Source: Woeseiaceae bacterium (GTDB lineage: Bacteria > Pseudomonadota > Gammaproteobacteria > Steroidobacterales > Woeseiaceae). From it: a stretch of 64,000 bases of DNA. Under the pieces are notes generated by a model that saw nothing but the letters and a program-made list of their open reading frames with translations, did no database searches and was not told where the DNA came from. Positions 51,786-61,932 of the stretch are shown here, piece by piece (within the stretch, counting starts at the first letter, position 1; every line of letters starts with the position of its first letter). The stretch lies in NCBI GenBank assembly GCA_021773075.1, contig JAJFKT010000026.1, positions 372,356-436,355 of the forward strand, read 5' to 3'. The position numbers were made by a program, and so were the translations under genes.

Positions 51786-53152
51786 TTGGATTCTTGAAGC
51801 CGGCTGCACATCGTGATTCCTTGCCTGATGCTGAAGTCGATGGCGCATATCGGCGCCTGCGATTGCAGGTGTTCATCGGCATCTTCGTTGGCTATGCGGG
51901 TTACTACCTCGTAAGAAAGAACTTCACGCTGGCGATGCCGTACCTGATCGAACAAGGCTATTCCAAATCTGATCTGGGTCTGGCGCTTTCTGGCGTTTCG
52001 ATCGCCTATGGCTTGTCAAAGTTTTTCATGGGCAGCGTTTCGGACCGCAGTAATGCACGCGCGTTTATGGCGCTGGGGCTGACCTGTTCTGCTCTTGTCA
52101 TGATCTCGATGGGCACGGTACCTTTCGCGACCAGTTCTGTGACCATCATGTTTGTGTTGTTACTGACTAATGGCTGGTTTCAGGGTATGGGGTGGCCGCC
52201 GTCAGGGCGGGTAATGGTCCACTGGTTCTCATTGGGCGAGCGCGGCACCAAGATGGCAGTCTGGAACGTCGCGCACAATGTTGGCGCCGGCTTGGTCGGC
52301 CCGGTGGCCATTCTTGGCATGGCTGTCTTCGCTGACTATCACTCGATTTTCTACACGCATGGAGTAATTGCGTTGGTAATTGCTGTGCTCATCTACGTAC
52401 TGGTTCGTGATACGCCGCAATCGGAGGGTCTTTGCACGATTGAGAAATATCACGATGACTATCCAAAAACGTATGATTACAACGAGAGCCACGAAAAGGA
52501 ATTGTCGACCAAGGCGATCTTTTTCGAGTATGTGTTGAACAACAAGTTCTTGTGGACGATCGCGGTCGCTAATGCCTTTGTCTATCTTGTGCGCTACGGC
52601 GTACTGGATTGGGCGCCGACTTACCTGAGTGAAGTAAAACATTTCTCGTTCGAGCAGTCGGGATGGGCGTACGCGTTTTATGAGTTCGCTGGAATTCCAG
52701 GTACGCTGCTTTGCGGCTGGTTGTCTGACCGCGTCTTTCACGGCCGCCGTGCTCCGTTAACAATAGGCTATATGTTACTGACGCTCGTTTGCCTTGTCGT
52801 GTATTGGCAAAATCCCCCGGGCAACCCGAAGCTCGATGTTGCAATGCTCATCGGAATCGGATTTTTCGTATACGGGCCGATAATGCTGATAGGCGTACAG
52901 GCGCTGGATCTGGCGCCAAAGAAAGCAGCTGGTACGGCCGCCGGGTTTACTGGTTTGTTCGGCTATGTCGGTGGCGCGGTTAGTGCCAACGTATTGATTG
53001 GCTACTTAGTCGATTCCGCAGGTTGGAACGCAGGCTTTGCGCTCCTTGTCGGCGCCTGCGTCGTATCGATAATTCTGATCGGGTTCACGTGGAACTCTGA
53101 AGGTGGGCACGGTCGAAAATTGCTACACTCTGAAGAAAATACCGGTTCCTGA
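51782..53152 (+). CDS. glpT: Glycerol-3-phosphate antiporter (organophosphate:Pi antiporter family)
   Basis: The 456-residue MFS protein has about 12 helices. Markers of GlpT/UhpT are GYAGYYLVRKNFTLAMPYL, GLSKFFMGSVSDRSNARAFM and GWFQGMGWPPSGRVMVHWFS, with Arg residues (YLVRKNF and LVRYGVLDWAP) that bind phosphate. It imports glycerol 3-phosphate in exchange for inorganic phosphate. GTG 51782 overlaps the glpQ stop. GlpD at 18.1-19.8 kb could oxidise the imported product. Confidence 0.9.
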   Translation: MIGFLKPAAHRDSLPDAEVDGAYRRLRLQVFIGIFVGYAGYYLVRKNFTLAMPYLIEQGYSKSDLGLALSGVSIAYGLSKFFMGSVSDRSNARAFMALGLTCSALVMISMGTVPFATSSVTIMFVLLLTNGWFQGMGWPPSGRVMVHWFSLGERGTKMAVWNVAHNVGAGLVGPVAILGMAVFADYHSIFYTHGVIALVIAVLIYVLVRDTPQSEGLCTIEKYHDDYPKTYDYNESHEKELSTKAIFFEYVLNNKFLWTIAVANAFVYLVRYGVLDWAPTYLSEVKHFSFEQSGWAYAFYEFAGIPGTLLCGWLSDRVFHGRRAPLTIGYMLLTLVCLVVYWQNPPGNPKLDVAMLIGIGFFVYGPIMLIGVQALDLAPKKAAGTAAGFTGLFGYVGGAVSANVLIGYLVDSAGWNAGFALLVGACVVSIILIGFTWNSEGGHGRKLLHSEENTGS

Positions 53153-53170
53153 CATCAAATAGAAGCTGAT

Positions 53171-54418
53171 ATGAACGCAGACAATATGACGAGGCAAAAA
53201 ACTGCACTGCTAACATTGTTGTTATTCGCTGTGCTTGTCCCCGGTTGGGCGCTATCCAAGGACGAAGAAGAACAACCCGAGCCACAACAAATACCTGACA
53301 AACTCATGGACGAGGAGTACCGCAGAAGCGTAAAGAAAATAGTTGTTTTGCCCGGCAGGGTTCCGGCGTCGAACGCCGTTACGGGGAGTTATGAGAAGGA
53401 AACGGACGGGTTTCTGGATGGCTATGGAAAGGGCGGCGAGATCGGCATTATTCGACGCGACATCTATGGCATTCCAGTCAGTTTTCCTATTCCTGTATTG
53501 CAATACGCTGGTGCGATTTTCGGTGGCCTATCCGGCGGCATCAAGCGCCAGCTACAGGATTTCCGTGACGCATTAACAGACGACCTTGCGAATACCGCTG
53601 AGTCGCCATTTTCAAACGACGCGCTGGCAACGGATGTGTTTTGGGGCTTGCGCAATGTCCACGAACTTAATCCGAAAGTATTCGCGCTAACAACACCAAT
53701 CCCTGAAGATACGGACGCGATTCTTTACGTGAGTTTTTCGGAGTCTGCGATAAATGTGGAGGGCAAAGTAGCAACCATCAAATTTACGGCGACAGCAACC
53801 CTGCGCCGTTTGTCGGACGGTCAGCATTTATACGAGAATTCGATCGATTATCAGGATTCCGACACGCTCAAAAACTGGGTAAAGGACGAAAAGGTGGCGT
53901 GGCGAAATTATGCAAACTATGCCCGCCACTACGTCGCGCGCGAAATCGTGGCAGAACTATTCGAACGAACTGAGGTTCAACAAGACCTCCGTCCGTTAGA
54001 GAGCAACAATGTTCGTCGATTGAAAAAACAAGAGTGGCAGGGCATTAGCAAATCGCAGGCACCAACGCTAGCGTGGGCTTTGTCATTAGGCGAGAGTGAT
54101 AAGCAGGTCGCGTGGGCGAAATCCTTCGATGAATCGAACGCGGTTTACGATATCGAAATATACGATCTGCATCAGCTTGTCTACGCGGCGAGAAAAGTCA
54201 CAGGTACTGAGCACACGGTCCAGGTGCCGTTGGAGGACTGCAGGACCTATCGGTGGTCGGTACGGCCATCCTTTACGGTCGATGGGTTTGTGAGATACGG
54301 CGAGTGGATGCGGTCCAACCCCAACAGTTCGAATGGCAACCTTGGCGATGCTGGCTCGGTAGCGGCCGCCTACATCTACGATTTTGCTTCGCTGCAAATT
54401 AAGTGTGGTCGATCTTGA
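53171..54418 (+). CDS. Exported protein of unknown function
   Basis: The 415-residue protein has a signal peptide (residues 1-29, VPGWALS) followed by an acidic linker (KDEEEQPEPQQIP). The middle is mixed alpha/beta with a glycine-rich hydrophobic patch (GIPVSFPIPVLQYAGAIFGG). The C-terminus (AVYDIEIYDLHQLVYAARKV; TYRWSVRPSF) resembles a fibronectin-like sandwich as found in cell-envelope lipid-peptidoglycan proteins. I do not recognise a family. It begins 18 bp after glpT and its end overlaps the xdhC start by 16 bp. Confidence 0.7.
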   Translation: MNADNMTRQKTALLTLLLFAVLVPGWALSKDEEEQPEPQQIPDKLMDEEYRRSVKKIVVLPGRVPASNAVTGSYEKETDGFLDGYGKGGEIGIIRRDIYGIPVSFPIPVLQYAGAIFGGLSGGIKRQLQDFRDALTDDLANTAESPFSNDALATDVFWGLRNVHELNPKVFALTTPIPEDTDAILYVSFSESAINVEGKVATIKFTATATLRRLSDGQHLYENSIDYQDSDTLKNWVKDEKVAWRNYANYARHYVAREIVAELFERTEVQQDLRPLESNNVRRLKKQEWQGISKSQAPTLAWALSLGESDKQVAWAKSFDESNAVYDIEIYDLHQLVYAARKVTGTEHTVQVPLEDCRTYRWSVRPSFTVDGFVRYGEWMRSNPNSSNGNLGDAGSVAAAYIYDFASLQIKCGRS

Positions 54419-55326
54419 TCGAACGCTTGCCGCATCACTTATTGCAGTTCTATAAACACCACGCATCCGGTAATCGCCCGCTGGCTTTGATAACGGTTTT
54501 TAATACCGAAGGCTCTACATACAGTAAGGCGGGCAGCCAAATGCTGGCCAATTCGGATGGTGATTTCCACGGGATGTTATCGGGTGGCTGTCTCGAAGGC
54601 GATCTGGCCGAGCGCTCGGAAAAAGTGATTCAATGTGGGGTTGCGGCAGCCGTGACCTACGATCTGCGGGGTGATGATGAGGTTTTCGGTCTCGGTGTCG
54701 GCTGTGAAGGTGCCCTGAGTATCTTCATTCAGCCACTCAACGCGGTGAATGACTACGAACCTTTCAAGCGCCTTGTTTCCGACCTCGAGAATTCCGAATA
54801 CGCGGAACTTAGATTAACTGACAATGAACTGGAGCTCGGTATCGCGAGAGTTAGAGCGCCGCTTCGGGTGTTGATATTGGGGGCCGGTCAGGATGCAGAC
54901 CCGTTGATTCAGTTTGGCGTTGCTTTGGGCTGGGAGCTTGTGATTTCGGACCACCGACCGGCCGCTATCGACCGACTATGCGCGGCGGATCTTGCTGTGG
55001 TCGCGTATTGCGTGCCAGCCAGTGAAATCGCAACACAGCACAAGCTGGACAGATTCGATGCAGCGATCGTGATGAGCCACAATCTCGGTGCGGACAGAAG
55101 CTATCTCAATACCCTGGCCGATACATCCATCGAGTTCGTCGGCCTTCTCGGACCGCCACATCGACGCGACCGCTTGCTGGGCGAGATCGGCGCAAACGCG
55201 AACAAGTTGGGTGATCGTCTGCGCAGTCCTGTTGGCAAGGAGATAGGTGGACGAGGCCCAGCCGCTATTGCGCTCGAGATAGCCGCAGAGCTGCAGGCTT
55301 ATTCCTGCGCCGAAAGTCAGCCCTGA
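54403..55326 (+). CDS. xdhC: XdhC/CoxF family molybdenum-hydroxylase maturation factor
   Basis: The 307-residue protein has the N-terminal XdhC/CoxI domain (GSTYSKAGSQMLANSDGDFHGMLSGGCLEGDL, written here in two parts: GSTYSKAGSQML and MLSGGCLEGDL; VGCEGALSIFIQP) and a C-terminal Rossmann domain (VLILGAGQDADPLIQFG; GLLGPPHRRDRLL; GRGPAAIALEIAAEL). XdhC binds molybdenum cofactor and helps install the sulfido ligand in xanthine-dehydrogenase-type enzymes. It probably serves the Mo hydroxylase encoded at 0.1-3.8 kb, although it is 50 kb away. It starts at GTG 54403, or TTG 54415, with coupling to the previous gene. Confidence 0.88.
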   Translation: MWSILIERLPHHLLQFYKHHASGNRPLALITVFNTEGSTYSKAGSQMLANSDGDFHGMLSGGCLEGDLAERSEKVIQCGVAAAVTYDLRGDDEVFGLGVGCEGALSIFIQPLNAVNDYEPFKRLVSDLENSEYAELRLTDNELELGIARVRAPLRVLILGAGQDADPLIQFGVALGWELVISDHRPAAIDRLCAADLAVVAYCVPASEIATQHKLDRFDAAIVMSHNLGADRSYLNTLADTSIEFVGLLGPPHRRDRLLGEIGANANKLGDRLRSPVGKEIGGRGPAAIALEIAAELQAYSCAESQP

Positions 55327-55916
55327 TCGAGTTGCCGCAGGTTTTCCGGCGTATCGATATCATATTTTGCCAGCGGAAAATCGATAGAAGCGACCGAAAA
55401 CTCCCCGCTGCTTAACAGACCTCTGGCGCCGTGATCCCCGCTGAGATTACCGAGCGATTCGAATGCATTTCGCGGGAATAGAATTGGGGGACATCGAGTC
55501 GTGTCAAAACTCGTCGCGACTATCGCATCACTATTATCGGACCAGGTATGCATAATATTTCTGAGATGGTCCGCAGTAATCAGCGGTTGGTCCGCAAGAA
55601 GAATGAGAATGCCGTCAGCGCCGTCCTTGCAATTAAGCGTTGCGGCGGAAATACTGCTACCAATTCCATCGAGGTGCTGTTCGTTGACGAGGATATTGTC
55701 ACTGTATTCCGATGCGGCTGAGATAATATTTTTTTGATCATGCCCTACGACAAGCGTAACAGCGCCTGGGCAGGCATCTCGTGCAGCGATGAGCGCATGC
55801 TGAATTAGCGGCCTGCCTCGATACTCCTGAACTAACTTGCTATCGCCAAAGCGCGAGGATGACCCGGCGGCCAGAACACACGCGTGTATGCAGAGATTGG
55901 ATGTTCGATGGACCAT
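55317..55916 (-). CDS. mocA: Molybdenum cofactor cytidylyltransferase-like protein
   Basis: The 199-residue nucleotidyltransferase has CVLAAGSSSRFGDSKL (Mg-NTP-binding loop) and ILLADQPLITADHL, plus the GARGLL segment, as in MocA/CoxI-partner proteins and MobA relatives. MocA converts molybdopterin to the cytosine dinucleotide form used by many Mo hydroxylases. Convergent overlap of 10 bp with xdhC, a usual partner, supports this function over a sugar-nucleotide or coenzyme F420 guanylyltransferase role, which share the fold. Confidence 0.82.
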   Translation of the reverse strand: MVHRTSNLCIHACVLAAGSSSRFGDSKLVQEYRGRPLIQHALIAARDACPGAVTLVVGHDQKNIISAASEYSDNILVNEQHLDGIGSSISAATLNCKDGADGILILLADQPLITADHLRNIMHTWSDNSDAIVATSFDTTRCPPILFPRNAFESLGNLSGDHGARGLLSSGEFSVASIDFPLAKYDIDTPENLRQLDQG

Positions 55917-55954
55917 ACTATGAGAAATACTGTCACAAATAGCTGGAGGAAACG

Positions 55955-56560
55955 ATGGCCTGGATAGAAACGGTAGCTTTTGAAGATTCTGAGGGTGAAC
56001 TCAGAAAGCTCTATGACCGCATTAAGGGTCCGGACAATAACGTCGACAATATAATGCTGGCCCACAGTCTTCGTCCACATTCCATGCAAGGGCACATGAC
56101 CCTGTACAAGTACGTTTTGCACCATCCAAGGAACACTTTATCGAAGGCCTATCTAGAAGCAATCGGCGTATTCGTGAGCTCCCTGAACAACTGTAATTAC
56201 TGCGTAGAACACCATTTTTCGGGTATGGCACGCTTGCTCAATGATGCTACGCGGTCGAGCGAGATTCGAACGGCATTGGAAAACCGACGTCCCGAGGACG
56301 CATTCGAAGCTGCGGAACTGGCGGGTCTGCAATACGCGAGAAAGCTCACCGTAGCGGCGAGCGAGGTGTCGGAGACCGATATTGCCGCTCTTCGGGAAGC
56401 GGGCCTGGATGATGGCCAGATTTTGGAGATCAACCAGGTCAGTGCGTATTTCGCCTACGCCAACAGAACCGTATTGGGTCTGGGCGTATCGACTTCAGGC
56501 GACATAATTGGACTTTCGCCGGGAGATTCCGGTGACCCGGATAACTGGGAGCATGCCTGA
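55955..56560 (+). CDS. AhpD/carboxymuconolactone-decarboxylase-family peroxidase-like protein
   Basis: The 201-residue helical protein has the redox motif NCNYCVEHH (CxxC followed by His), AYANRTVLGLG near the C-terminus and a shape typical of the uncharacterised peroxidase-related AhpD-like group. It probably reduces peroxides or acts as a thiol oxidoreductase. AGGAGGAAA-type sequence lies 8 bp before ATG 55955. It stands alone between mocA (divergent) and hemG. Confidence 0.82.
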   Translation: MAWIETVAFEDSEGELRKLYDRIKGPDNNVDNIMLAHSLRPHSMQGHMTLYKYVLHHPRNTLSKAYLEAIGVFVSSLNNCNYCVEHHFSGMARLLNDATRSSEIRTALENRRPEDAFEAAELAGLQYARKLTVAASEVSETDIAALREAGLDDGQILEINQVSAYFAYANRTVLGLGVSTSGDIIGLSPGDSGDPDNWEHA

Positions 56561-56625
56561 GGCACACATGAAATATGCCAGCCATCGCACAGGTCTCATA
56601 TAATGCCTGACCTCGGATCATCAAC

Positions 56626-57186
56626 ATGGGCGACCCAATGGCGAGCATCGGTTTTATTTATTCCACAATAGACGGCCACACGCGGGAGATTTGCGAGCGC
56701 CTGGCAGAGTTAGTCAAAGAGGGCGGGCATTCGGCCACGATGCTTGAATTGACGCCGGATACCGATATTGACCTTGAGGTATTTGACCAGATCGTCATCG
56801 GTGCCAGCGTACGCTATGGCAAACACCGCCCCGAGGTCACCCGATTTATCAAACACAATATTGCGGCGCTGGAGGCGAGAAAGGCTGCTTTTTTCTCGGT
56901 GAATGCAGTCGCTAGAAAAGCGGAAAAGAAGACGCCGGAAACCAACCCATATGTGCGCAAATTCTTCAAAGGGATTTCGTGGCAGCCGGCGGTCATTGGT
57001 ATTTTCGGCGGCAAGATTCACTACGCCAAATACGGGTTTTTGGATCGCACGATGATTCGCTTCATCATGTGGATGACCAAAGGGCCAACTGCGCTCGATT
57101 CAAATGTCGACTTTACAAATTGGGATGAAGTTGCATCTTTCGGGCAGGCCGTTTCTGAGCTGGCCAATACTCGAGTGAGCGACTAA
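56626..57186 (+). CDS. hemG: Menaquinone-dependent protoporphyrinogen IX dehydrogenase
   Basis: The 186-residue flavodoxin-fold protein has IGFIYSTIDGHTREICERLA (FMN phosphate loop), QIVIGASVRYGKHRPEV, AFFSVNAVARKAEKKTPETNPY and GGKIHYAKYGFLDRTMI. It matches E. coli HemG (about 180 residues), which oxidises protoporphyrinogen IX in haem synthesis, transferring electrons to quinone. The start is ATG 56626 or ATG 56638. A CATATAAT-like -10 box lies at 56596-56603. Confidence 0.9.
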   Translation: MGDPMASIGFIYSTIDGHTREICERLAELVKEGGHSATMLELTPDTDIDLEVFDQIVIGASVRYGKHRPEVTRFIKHNIAALEARKAAFFSVNAVARKAEKKTPETNPYVRKFFKGISWQPAVIGIFGGKIHYAKYGFLDRTMIRFIMWMTKGPTALDSNVDFTNWDEVASFGQAVSELANTRVSD

Positions 57187-57205
57187 TTCATCAAAGAGGA
57201 CAGGT

Positions 57206-58114
57206 ATGAGTATTAGATTGGATGGTCAGGTAGCCATTGTAACGGGTGCCGGCCAGGGCCTCGGACGGGCGCATGCCCTGGCGCTTGCGGAGCGCGGCGC
57301 AAGACTTGTTGTAAACGATCTTGGTGACGCTAGCGGAGTGTCTTCAAGCGCAGCGGCGGTGGTGAACGAGATCGAGAGCGCAGGTGGTGAGGCCATTGCC
57401 AATGGAGCTAACGTCGCCGACTTTGATCAGGTGGAAGCGATGATTGCGGCCGCGATGGAAAAGTGGGGTCGAGTCGACATTCTCGTCAACAATGCGGGCA
57501 TTCTTCGTGACAAATCCTTCGCAAAGATGTCGATGGACGAATTTCGCCTGGTGGTTGATGTACATTTGATGGGCTCTGCGAATTGTTCCAAAGCGGTTTG
57601 GGAAATCATGCGCCAGCAGCGCTACGGCCGAATTGTATTTACGAGTTCCAGCTCGGGTCTGTATGGCAATTTCGGTCAGGCCAACTACGGTGCCGCAAAA
57701 ATGGCGATGGTCGGGTTAATGAATACCCTGCATCTTGAAGGTGCGAAATACGATATTCGCGTTAACTGTCTTGCACCGACCGCAGGAACCGCGATGACGG
57801 AGGGATTATTCCCTGACGCTGTATTTAAATTAATGGCGTCCGAAGTGGTCAGCCCGGCAGTGGTGTTCCTGTGTAGTGCGGATGCACCGAGTCGCAAAGT
57901 GCTCGCCGCAGGTGGCGGCAGTTTTGCAGTATTCAAGGGTTTGGAGACGGAGGGCCTTAGCCTCGCCCCGGACGATATTTCGGCTGACGGAATCGCCTCA
58001 GCCTGGGCTACGATTGATGGTGATGAAGGATTACGTGAAATAACTAATGGCTTCGACCAACCGGCGAAGTTTGCGAAACAAGCTGCAGTGAAACTGGGCC
58101 TCGACCTGGCTTAA
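57206..58114 (+). CDS. Short-chain dehydrogenase of the 17-beta-HSD4/FOX2 (3-hydroxyacyl-CoA) type
   Basis: The 302-residue protein has VAIVTGAGQGLGRAHALALA, NNAGILRDKSFAKMS (typical of peroxisomal multifunctional enzyme type 2), and the Ser/Tyr/Lys triad in SSSSGLYGNFGQANYGAAK. It should oxidise 3-hydroxyacyl-CoA or a hydroxysteroid with NAD. It leads a four-gene same-strand group with thiolase, an MDR oxidoreductase and a glutathione transferase, suggesting fatty-acid or branched-acid oxidation. AGGACAGGT precedes ATG 57206. Confidence 0.88.
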   Translation: MSIRLDGQVAIVTGAGQGLGRAHALALAERGARLVVNDLGDASGVSSSAAAVVNEIESAGGEAIANGANVADFDQVEAMIAAAMEKWGRVDILVNNAGILRDKSFAKMSMDEFRLVVDVHLMGSANCSKAVWEIMRQQRYGRIVFTSSSSGLYGNFGQANYGAAKMAMVGLMNTLHLEGAKYDIRVNCLAPTAGTAMTEGLFPDAVFKLMASEVVSPAVVFLCSADAPSRKVLAAGGGSFAVFKGLETEGLSLAPDDISADGIASAWATIDGDEGLREITNGFDQPAKFAKQAAVKLGLDLA

Positions 58115-58135
58115 GCAGAACAAAGGAATTTGACG

Positions 58136-59317
58136 ATGAGAGAAGCAGTAATTGTATCGACCGCACGCACGCCGATTGGCAAGGCCTATCGCGGCTCGTT
58201 CAACAATACCGAAGCGCCGACCCTGGGTGCCCATGCAGTAAAAAACGCCGTCGAGCGCGCCGGTGTCGATCTGGCCGAGATTGACGATGTGATCATGGGA
58301 TGTGCAATGCCACAAGGTTCGCAGGGCGCAAATGTTGCGCGGCAGATCGCGCTCGCTGCAGGGCTGCCCGTTACGATTGCCGGTATGACCGTCGATCGAC
58401 AATGTTCGTCCGGGATGATGGCGATCGCGCTTGCGGCAAAGACCGTCGTTTCTGACGGTGTCGATATCATGGTCGGTGGTGGTCTCGAATCGGTCAGCCT
58501 GGTGCAGAACGAGCACTTGAACACCTACAGAGCGAAGGACCCACGATTGTTGGCGGTTCATGAGCACATGTACATGCCAATGATCGATACGGCTGAGGTC
58601 GTTGCTGGTCGATATGGAATTAGTCGTGACGCGCAGGATGAGTATGCATTGCAGAGCCAGCAGCGTACGGCGGCCGGTCAGGATGCGGGCCGGTTCGACG
58701 ACGAGATTGTAGCTATGTCTGCAAACATGGGCGTAATGGATCGTGAAACCAAGGAAATCAGCTTCCACGACGTCACCTTGGAAAAAGACGAAGGCAACCG
58801 TCCGAGCACCACATTGGAAGGCCTGTCGGGGTTGAAGCCTGTAAGAGAAAACGGCTTTATTACTGCTGGAAATGCGAGCCAGTTATCAGATGGCGCATCC
58901 GCAACCGTCGTTATGGAAGCGAGCCTTGCCGAGAAGCGTGGTCTGTCTCCGTTGGGGATCTACCGCGGTACTGCGGTCGCTGGCTGTGAGCCGGATGAGA
59001 TGGGTATAGGGCCCATATTCGCAGTGCCAAAATTGCTACAGAGAAACGGCCTGACAATGGATGACATCGATCTGTGGGAGCTGAACGAGGCTTTTGCTGT
59101 TCAGGTTCTCTATTGCCGCGACAATCTTGGCATCGACAATGAAATACTCAATGTCAATGGTGGCGCAATATCGATCGGGCATCCCTATGGCATGTCAGGT
59201 GCACGTATGGTGGGTCACGCTCTGATAGAGGGCAAGCGGCGTGGCGCGAAATTCGTTGTTTGCACGATGTGTATTGGCGGTGGACAAGGCGCAGCGTCAC
59301 TGTTTGAGGTCGCATGA
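58136..59317 (+). CDS. Acetyl-CoA acyltransferase (thiolase)
   Basis: The 393-residue thiolase has the nucleophilic Cys in [18 protein letters not shown], the His in [15 protein letters not shown], and the second Cys in [10 protein letters not shown]. It catalyses thiolytic cleavage, or condensation, of 3-oxoacyl-CoA. ATG 58136 is preferred, with AAAGGA eight bases upstream; TTG 58130 is a less likely start. It overlaps the following MDR gene by 4 bp (ATGA). The short insertion after [10 protein letters not shown] suggests a degradative long-chain type. Confidence 0.92.
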   Translation: MREAVIVSTARTPIGKAYRGSFNNTEAPTLGAHAVKNAVERAGVDLAEIDDVIMGCAMPQGSQGANVARQIALAAGLPVTIAGMTVDRQCSSGMMAIALAAKTVVSDGVDIMVGGGLESVSLVQNEHLNTYRAKDPRLLAVHEHMYMPMIDTAEVVAGRYGISRDAQDEYALQSQQRTAAGQDAGRFDDEIVAMSANMGVMDRETKEISFHDVTLEKDEGNRPSTTLEGLSGLKPVRENGFITAGNASQLSDGASATVVMEASLAEKRGLSPLGIYRGTAVAGCEPDEMGIGPIFAVPKLLQRNGLTMDDIDLWELNEAFAVQVLYCRDNLGIDNEILNVNGGAISIGHPYGMSGARMVGHALIEGKRRGAKFVVCTMCIGGGQGAASLFEVA

Positions 59318-60300
59318 TGCGGGCACTGGTCTGCAAGGAATACGGACCGCCGGAATCACTGCTCATCGAGGAACGCGACGATCCGATTGCCGGGCCCGGC
59401 CAGGTGTTGGTTGACGTTGCTGCTGCAGGAATAAATTTTCCTGACGTTCTTTCGATCGCGGGCAAATATCAGGTCAAAACTCCCACACCATTTATTCCAG
59501 GAAATGAGGGCGCTGGCGTCATTTCTGCTGTCGGCGAAGGCGTCTCACGGTATGCCGTCGGTGACAGGGTTATTTTCAACAGCAGGGGCGACGCTTTTGC
59601 GGAGAAATGCGTAGCGGACGAAAGCATGACCATGCCGTTGCTGGACGGTCTGAGCTTCGAGCAGGGAGCCGGGTTTTCGGTAACCTATGGCACTAGCTAT
59701 CACGCGCTCAAACAAAGCGCTAATTTGCAGCCCGGAGAAACTGTGCTTGTCCTGGGCGCTGCCGGCGGCGTCGGAATTACTGCGGTAGAAATTGCAAAAG
59801 CTATGGGAGCGCGAGTCATTGCCGCTGCGAGCAGTCAGGAAAAACTCGAGTTCGCGAAAGCGGCGGGTGCGGATGAGCTGATCAACTATTCGCTACAGCC
59901 ACTTAAAGAAACGGTCAAAGAGCTGACCGACGGCAATGGTGCGGACGTGGTTTATGATCCGGTCGGTGGCGACTTTAGCGAGCAGGCTTTTCGTGCCACG
60001 GCCTGGCACGGACGGTATTTGGTCATCGGTTTCGCGAGCGGCGATATTCCAACGTTCTCGGCCAATATCGCTCTGCTGAAAGAGGCGAGTATCGTGGGCG
60101 TTTGGTGGGGAACCTGGGCGGCGAGGAATCCGGCGCTACAGATTCAAAACATGCAGGAACTCGCCGTGTTAATCGGCAAAGGTGTTTTGACACCCCGGGT
60201 CACTGAATCCTACGATCTTGACGACTTCGTGCAAGCGTTCGCGGCGATAACCGAACGCCGCGCGCGCGGCAAGGTAATCTTGAAAATCAACAGTAAATGA
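59314..60300 (+). CDS. NADPH:quinone oxidoreductase-like MDR protein
   Basis: The 328-residue zinc-free MDR protein has [37 protein letters not shown], and the NADPH-binding [20 protein letters not shown] followed by AAASSQEKL. It resembles quinone oxidoreductase and acrylyl/enoyl-CoA reductase relatives. No structural zinc cysteines are present. It is translationally coupled to the thiolase, so a 2-enoyl-CoA reductase role is possible. Confidence 0.88.
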   Translation: MMRALVCKEYGPPESLLIEERDDPIAGPGQVLVDVAAAGINFPDVLSIAGKYQVKTPTPFIPGNEGAGVISAVGEGVSRYAVGDRVIFNSRGDAFAEKCVADESMTMPLLDGLSFEQGAGFSVTYGTSYHALKQSANLQPGETVLVLGAAGGVGITAVEIAKAMGARVIAAASSQEKLEFAKAAGADELINYSLQPLKETVKELTDGNGADVVYDPVGGDFSEQAFRATAWHGRYLVIGFASGDIPTFSANIALLKEASIVGVWWGTWAARNPALQIQNMQELAVLIGKGVLTPRVTESYDLDDFVQAFAAITERRARGKVILKINSK

Positions 60301-60310
60301 GAGAGATAAT

Positions 60311-60934
60311 ATGTTCCGTCTATATGGGTTCTTCACACAAAATTCACTGAAAACTCTGTACGTTCTCGAGGAACTCGGTAGCGAATTCGAATTTCAGTTC
60401 GTCAACCTGGGCGAAGGTGAACAAAGATCCGAGGAGTTCGCGCAGAAAACGCCGGTCGGCAAGGTTCCTTTGCTGGAGCACGACGGTGAGACGCTTTTTG
60501 AGTCGGGTGCTATTTGTCGCTATGTGGCAAACGTTAGCGACTCGCCATTGTATCCAGCCGACAAGATGCAGCGCGCGAAGGTTGATCAGTGGATGGACTT
60601 TTTTAGTTGTCACCTTGGTCACTGGTTCACAAAAATGTTTTTTGAAGCCGTCATTAGGCCAAAGTTCAAGCTTGGTGATCCGGATGAAGTGGGTGTTGCA
60701 GAAGCGAACAAGTTTGCCAATCAACAGCTAAAGATTATTGACGGTCTTCTGCAAGATTCCGACTGGTTGGCCAATGACGAATTGTCGATCGCTGATTTGT
60801 TTGCTTTTGCTTACATCGAACAACATCGTGCGATCGAATTCTCACTTGATGCTTATCCGAATGTGAAGCAATGGTTTGAAAGCATCGACGGGCGCGAGAG
60901 TATCGCCAGGGCTCGCGCGCGATTGGCAATGTGA
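60311..60934 (+). CDS. Glutathione S-transferase
   Basis: The 207-residue protein has an N-terminal thioredoxin-like domain (YGFFTQNSLKTLYVLEELG; cis-Pro in VGKVPLLEHDG; LFESGAICRYVA) and an all-helical C-terminal domain (ELSIADLFAFAYIEQH). The catalytic residue is probably Ser/Asn near residue 11 (QNSLK), as in theta/beta-like classes. It follows the MDR gene by 10 bp and is presumably in the same operon. Confidence 0.88.
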   Translation: MFRLYGFFTQNSLKTLYVLEELGSEFEFQFVNLGEGEQRSEEFAQKTPVGKVPLLEHDGETLFESGAICRYVANVSDSPLYPADKMQRAKVDQWMDFFSCHLGHWFTKMFFEAVIRPKFKLGDPDEVGVAEANKFANQQLKIIDGLLQDSDWLANDELSIADLFAFAYIEQHRAIEFSLDAYPNVKQWFESIDGRESIARARARLAM

Positions 60935-60951
60935 GCCAGCGTTAACAGTCC

Positions 60952-61851
60952 CTAGGTGCCGAGAAACTCGCCGCGGCGTGCCTCGAAAGCATCACTAAGG
61001 AATTTTCGAAACGTCCGATGCCTCGCCGCGTCGCGCAGGTCCGGGTGCGACAACATCCAAACATCATAGTTGGGGAACGGCTCACAACCCGGTATTCGAA
61101 TAACGCCAGGAATCTTGTCGCCGACAAAACAAGGTAGTGAGGCGATGCCGACGCTCGCCTGGACTGAGAACGCCTGTAGCATTGCGTTGTTCAAACGCCC
61201 ATGAGCGGGAACATTGGGGAACGGTGATTCCTTGACCCACCATGGGAACGTTTCGCTGTCGCCCCATCCAATCCAGCGTGCTGTCGTATCTTTCGCAGAA
61301 AGGTCATGCGCTGCCAGGTACTCCTTCGTAGCGTAGTAACAACTGGACGATTTGACGAGCTTTCGTCCTACCAGGTCCTCAGGAGGACTCCGGCTGTCCC
61401 CGATGAAGCGCAGCGCGACATCGGCCTCGTGACGTGCAAGGTCGAATACGTCGTAGGAGACTGAGACCTGAAACTCGATTTCAGGATACAAACTGCCAAA
61501 ACGCGCCAGTTCCGTCGTCAGGAAGTAATTTGCGAGCATGTCGGTCACTGTTATATGGACCGCGCCAGTGAGCTTCGAGTCCTGTCCGTGTAGTTGGCGA
61601 TCGGCCGTCAAGATAGCGTCCTCGGCTGACAGTGCCGAATTCATGAGGGTTTCGCCGGCTGCGGTAGGCCGATAACCCGTAAAGTCGCGATCAAAAAGTC
61701 GAACCCCAAGGCTCTCCTCAAGGCGCTCGACACGGCGAACAACAGTGGAATGACTCATTCCGAGCACTGTTGCGGCCGAACGGGCCGAACCGTTACGGAC
61801 CAGCTCAAGAAACAGCCGCAAGTCGTCCCAGCGCATGGTCGAATTTTGCAC
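60952..61851 (-). CDS. LysR-family transcription regulator
   Basis: The 299-residue protein has an N-terminal HTH (DDLRLFLELVRNGSARSAA; GMSHSTVVRRVERLEESLG) and a LysR substrate-binding domain. It is convergent with the thiolase/GST group and diverges from the DUF427 gene across an 81-bp gap. It could control either. The ATG at 61851 and an ATG five codons later (MRWDDL) are both possible starts; homology starts near the second. Confidence 0.88.
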   Translation of the reverse strand: MQNSTMRWDDLRLFLELVRNGSARSAATVLGMSHSTVVRRVERLEESLGVRLFDRDFTGYRPTAAGETLMNSALSAEDAILTADRQLHGQDSKLTGAVHITVTDMLANYFLTTELARFGSLYPEIEFQVSVSYDVFDLARHEADVALRFIGDSRSPPEDLVGRKLVKSSSCYYATKEYLAAHDLSAKDTTARWIGWGDSETFPWWVKESPFPNVPAHGRLNNAMLQAFSVQASVGIASLPCFVGDKIPGVIRIPGCEPFPNYDVWMLSHPDLRDAARHRTFRKFLSDAFEARRGEFLGT

Positions 61852-61932
61852 CGATATGTCTCCAAAATGTATCTAGTGGTTACTTATTAGTCCACGTATC
61901 GTTACGGCTCGTCAAGCGATTCGAGAAAATTA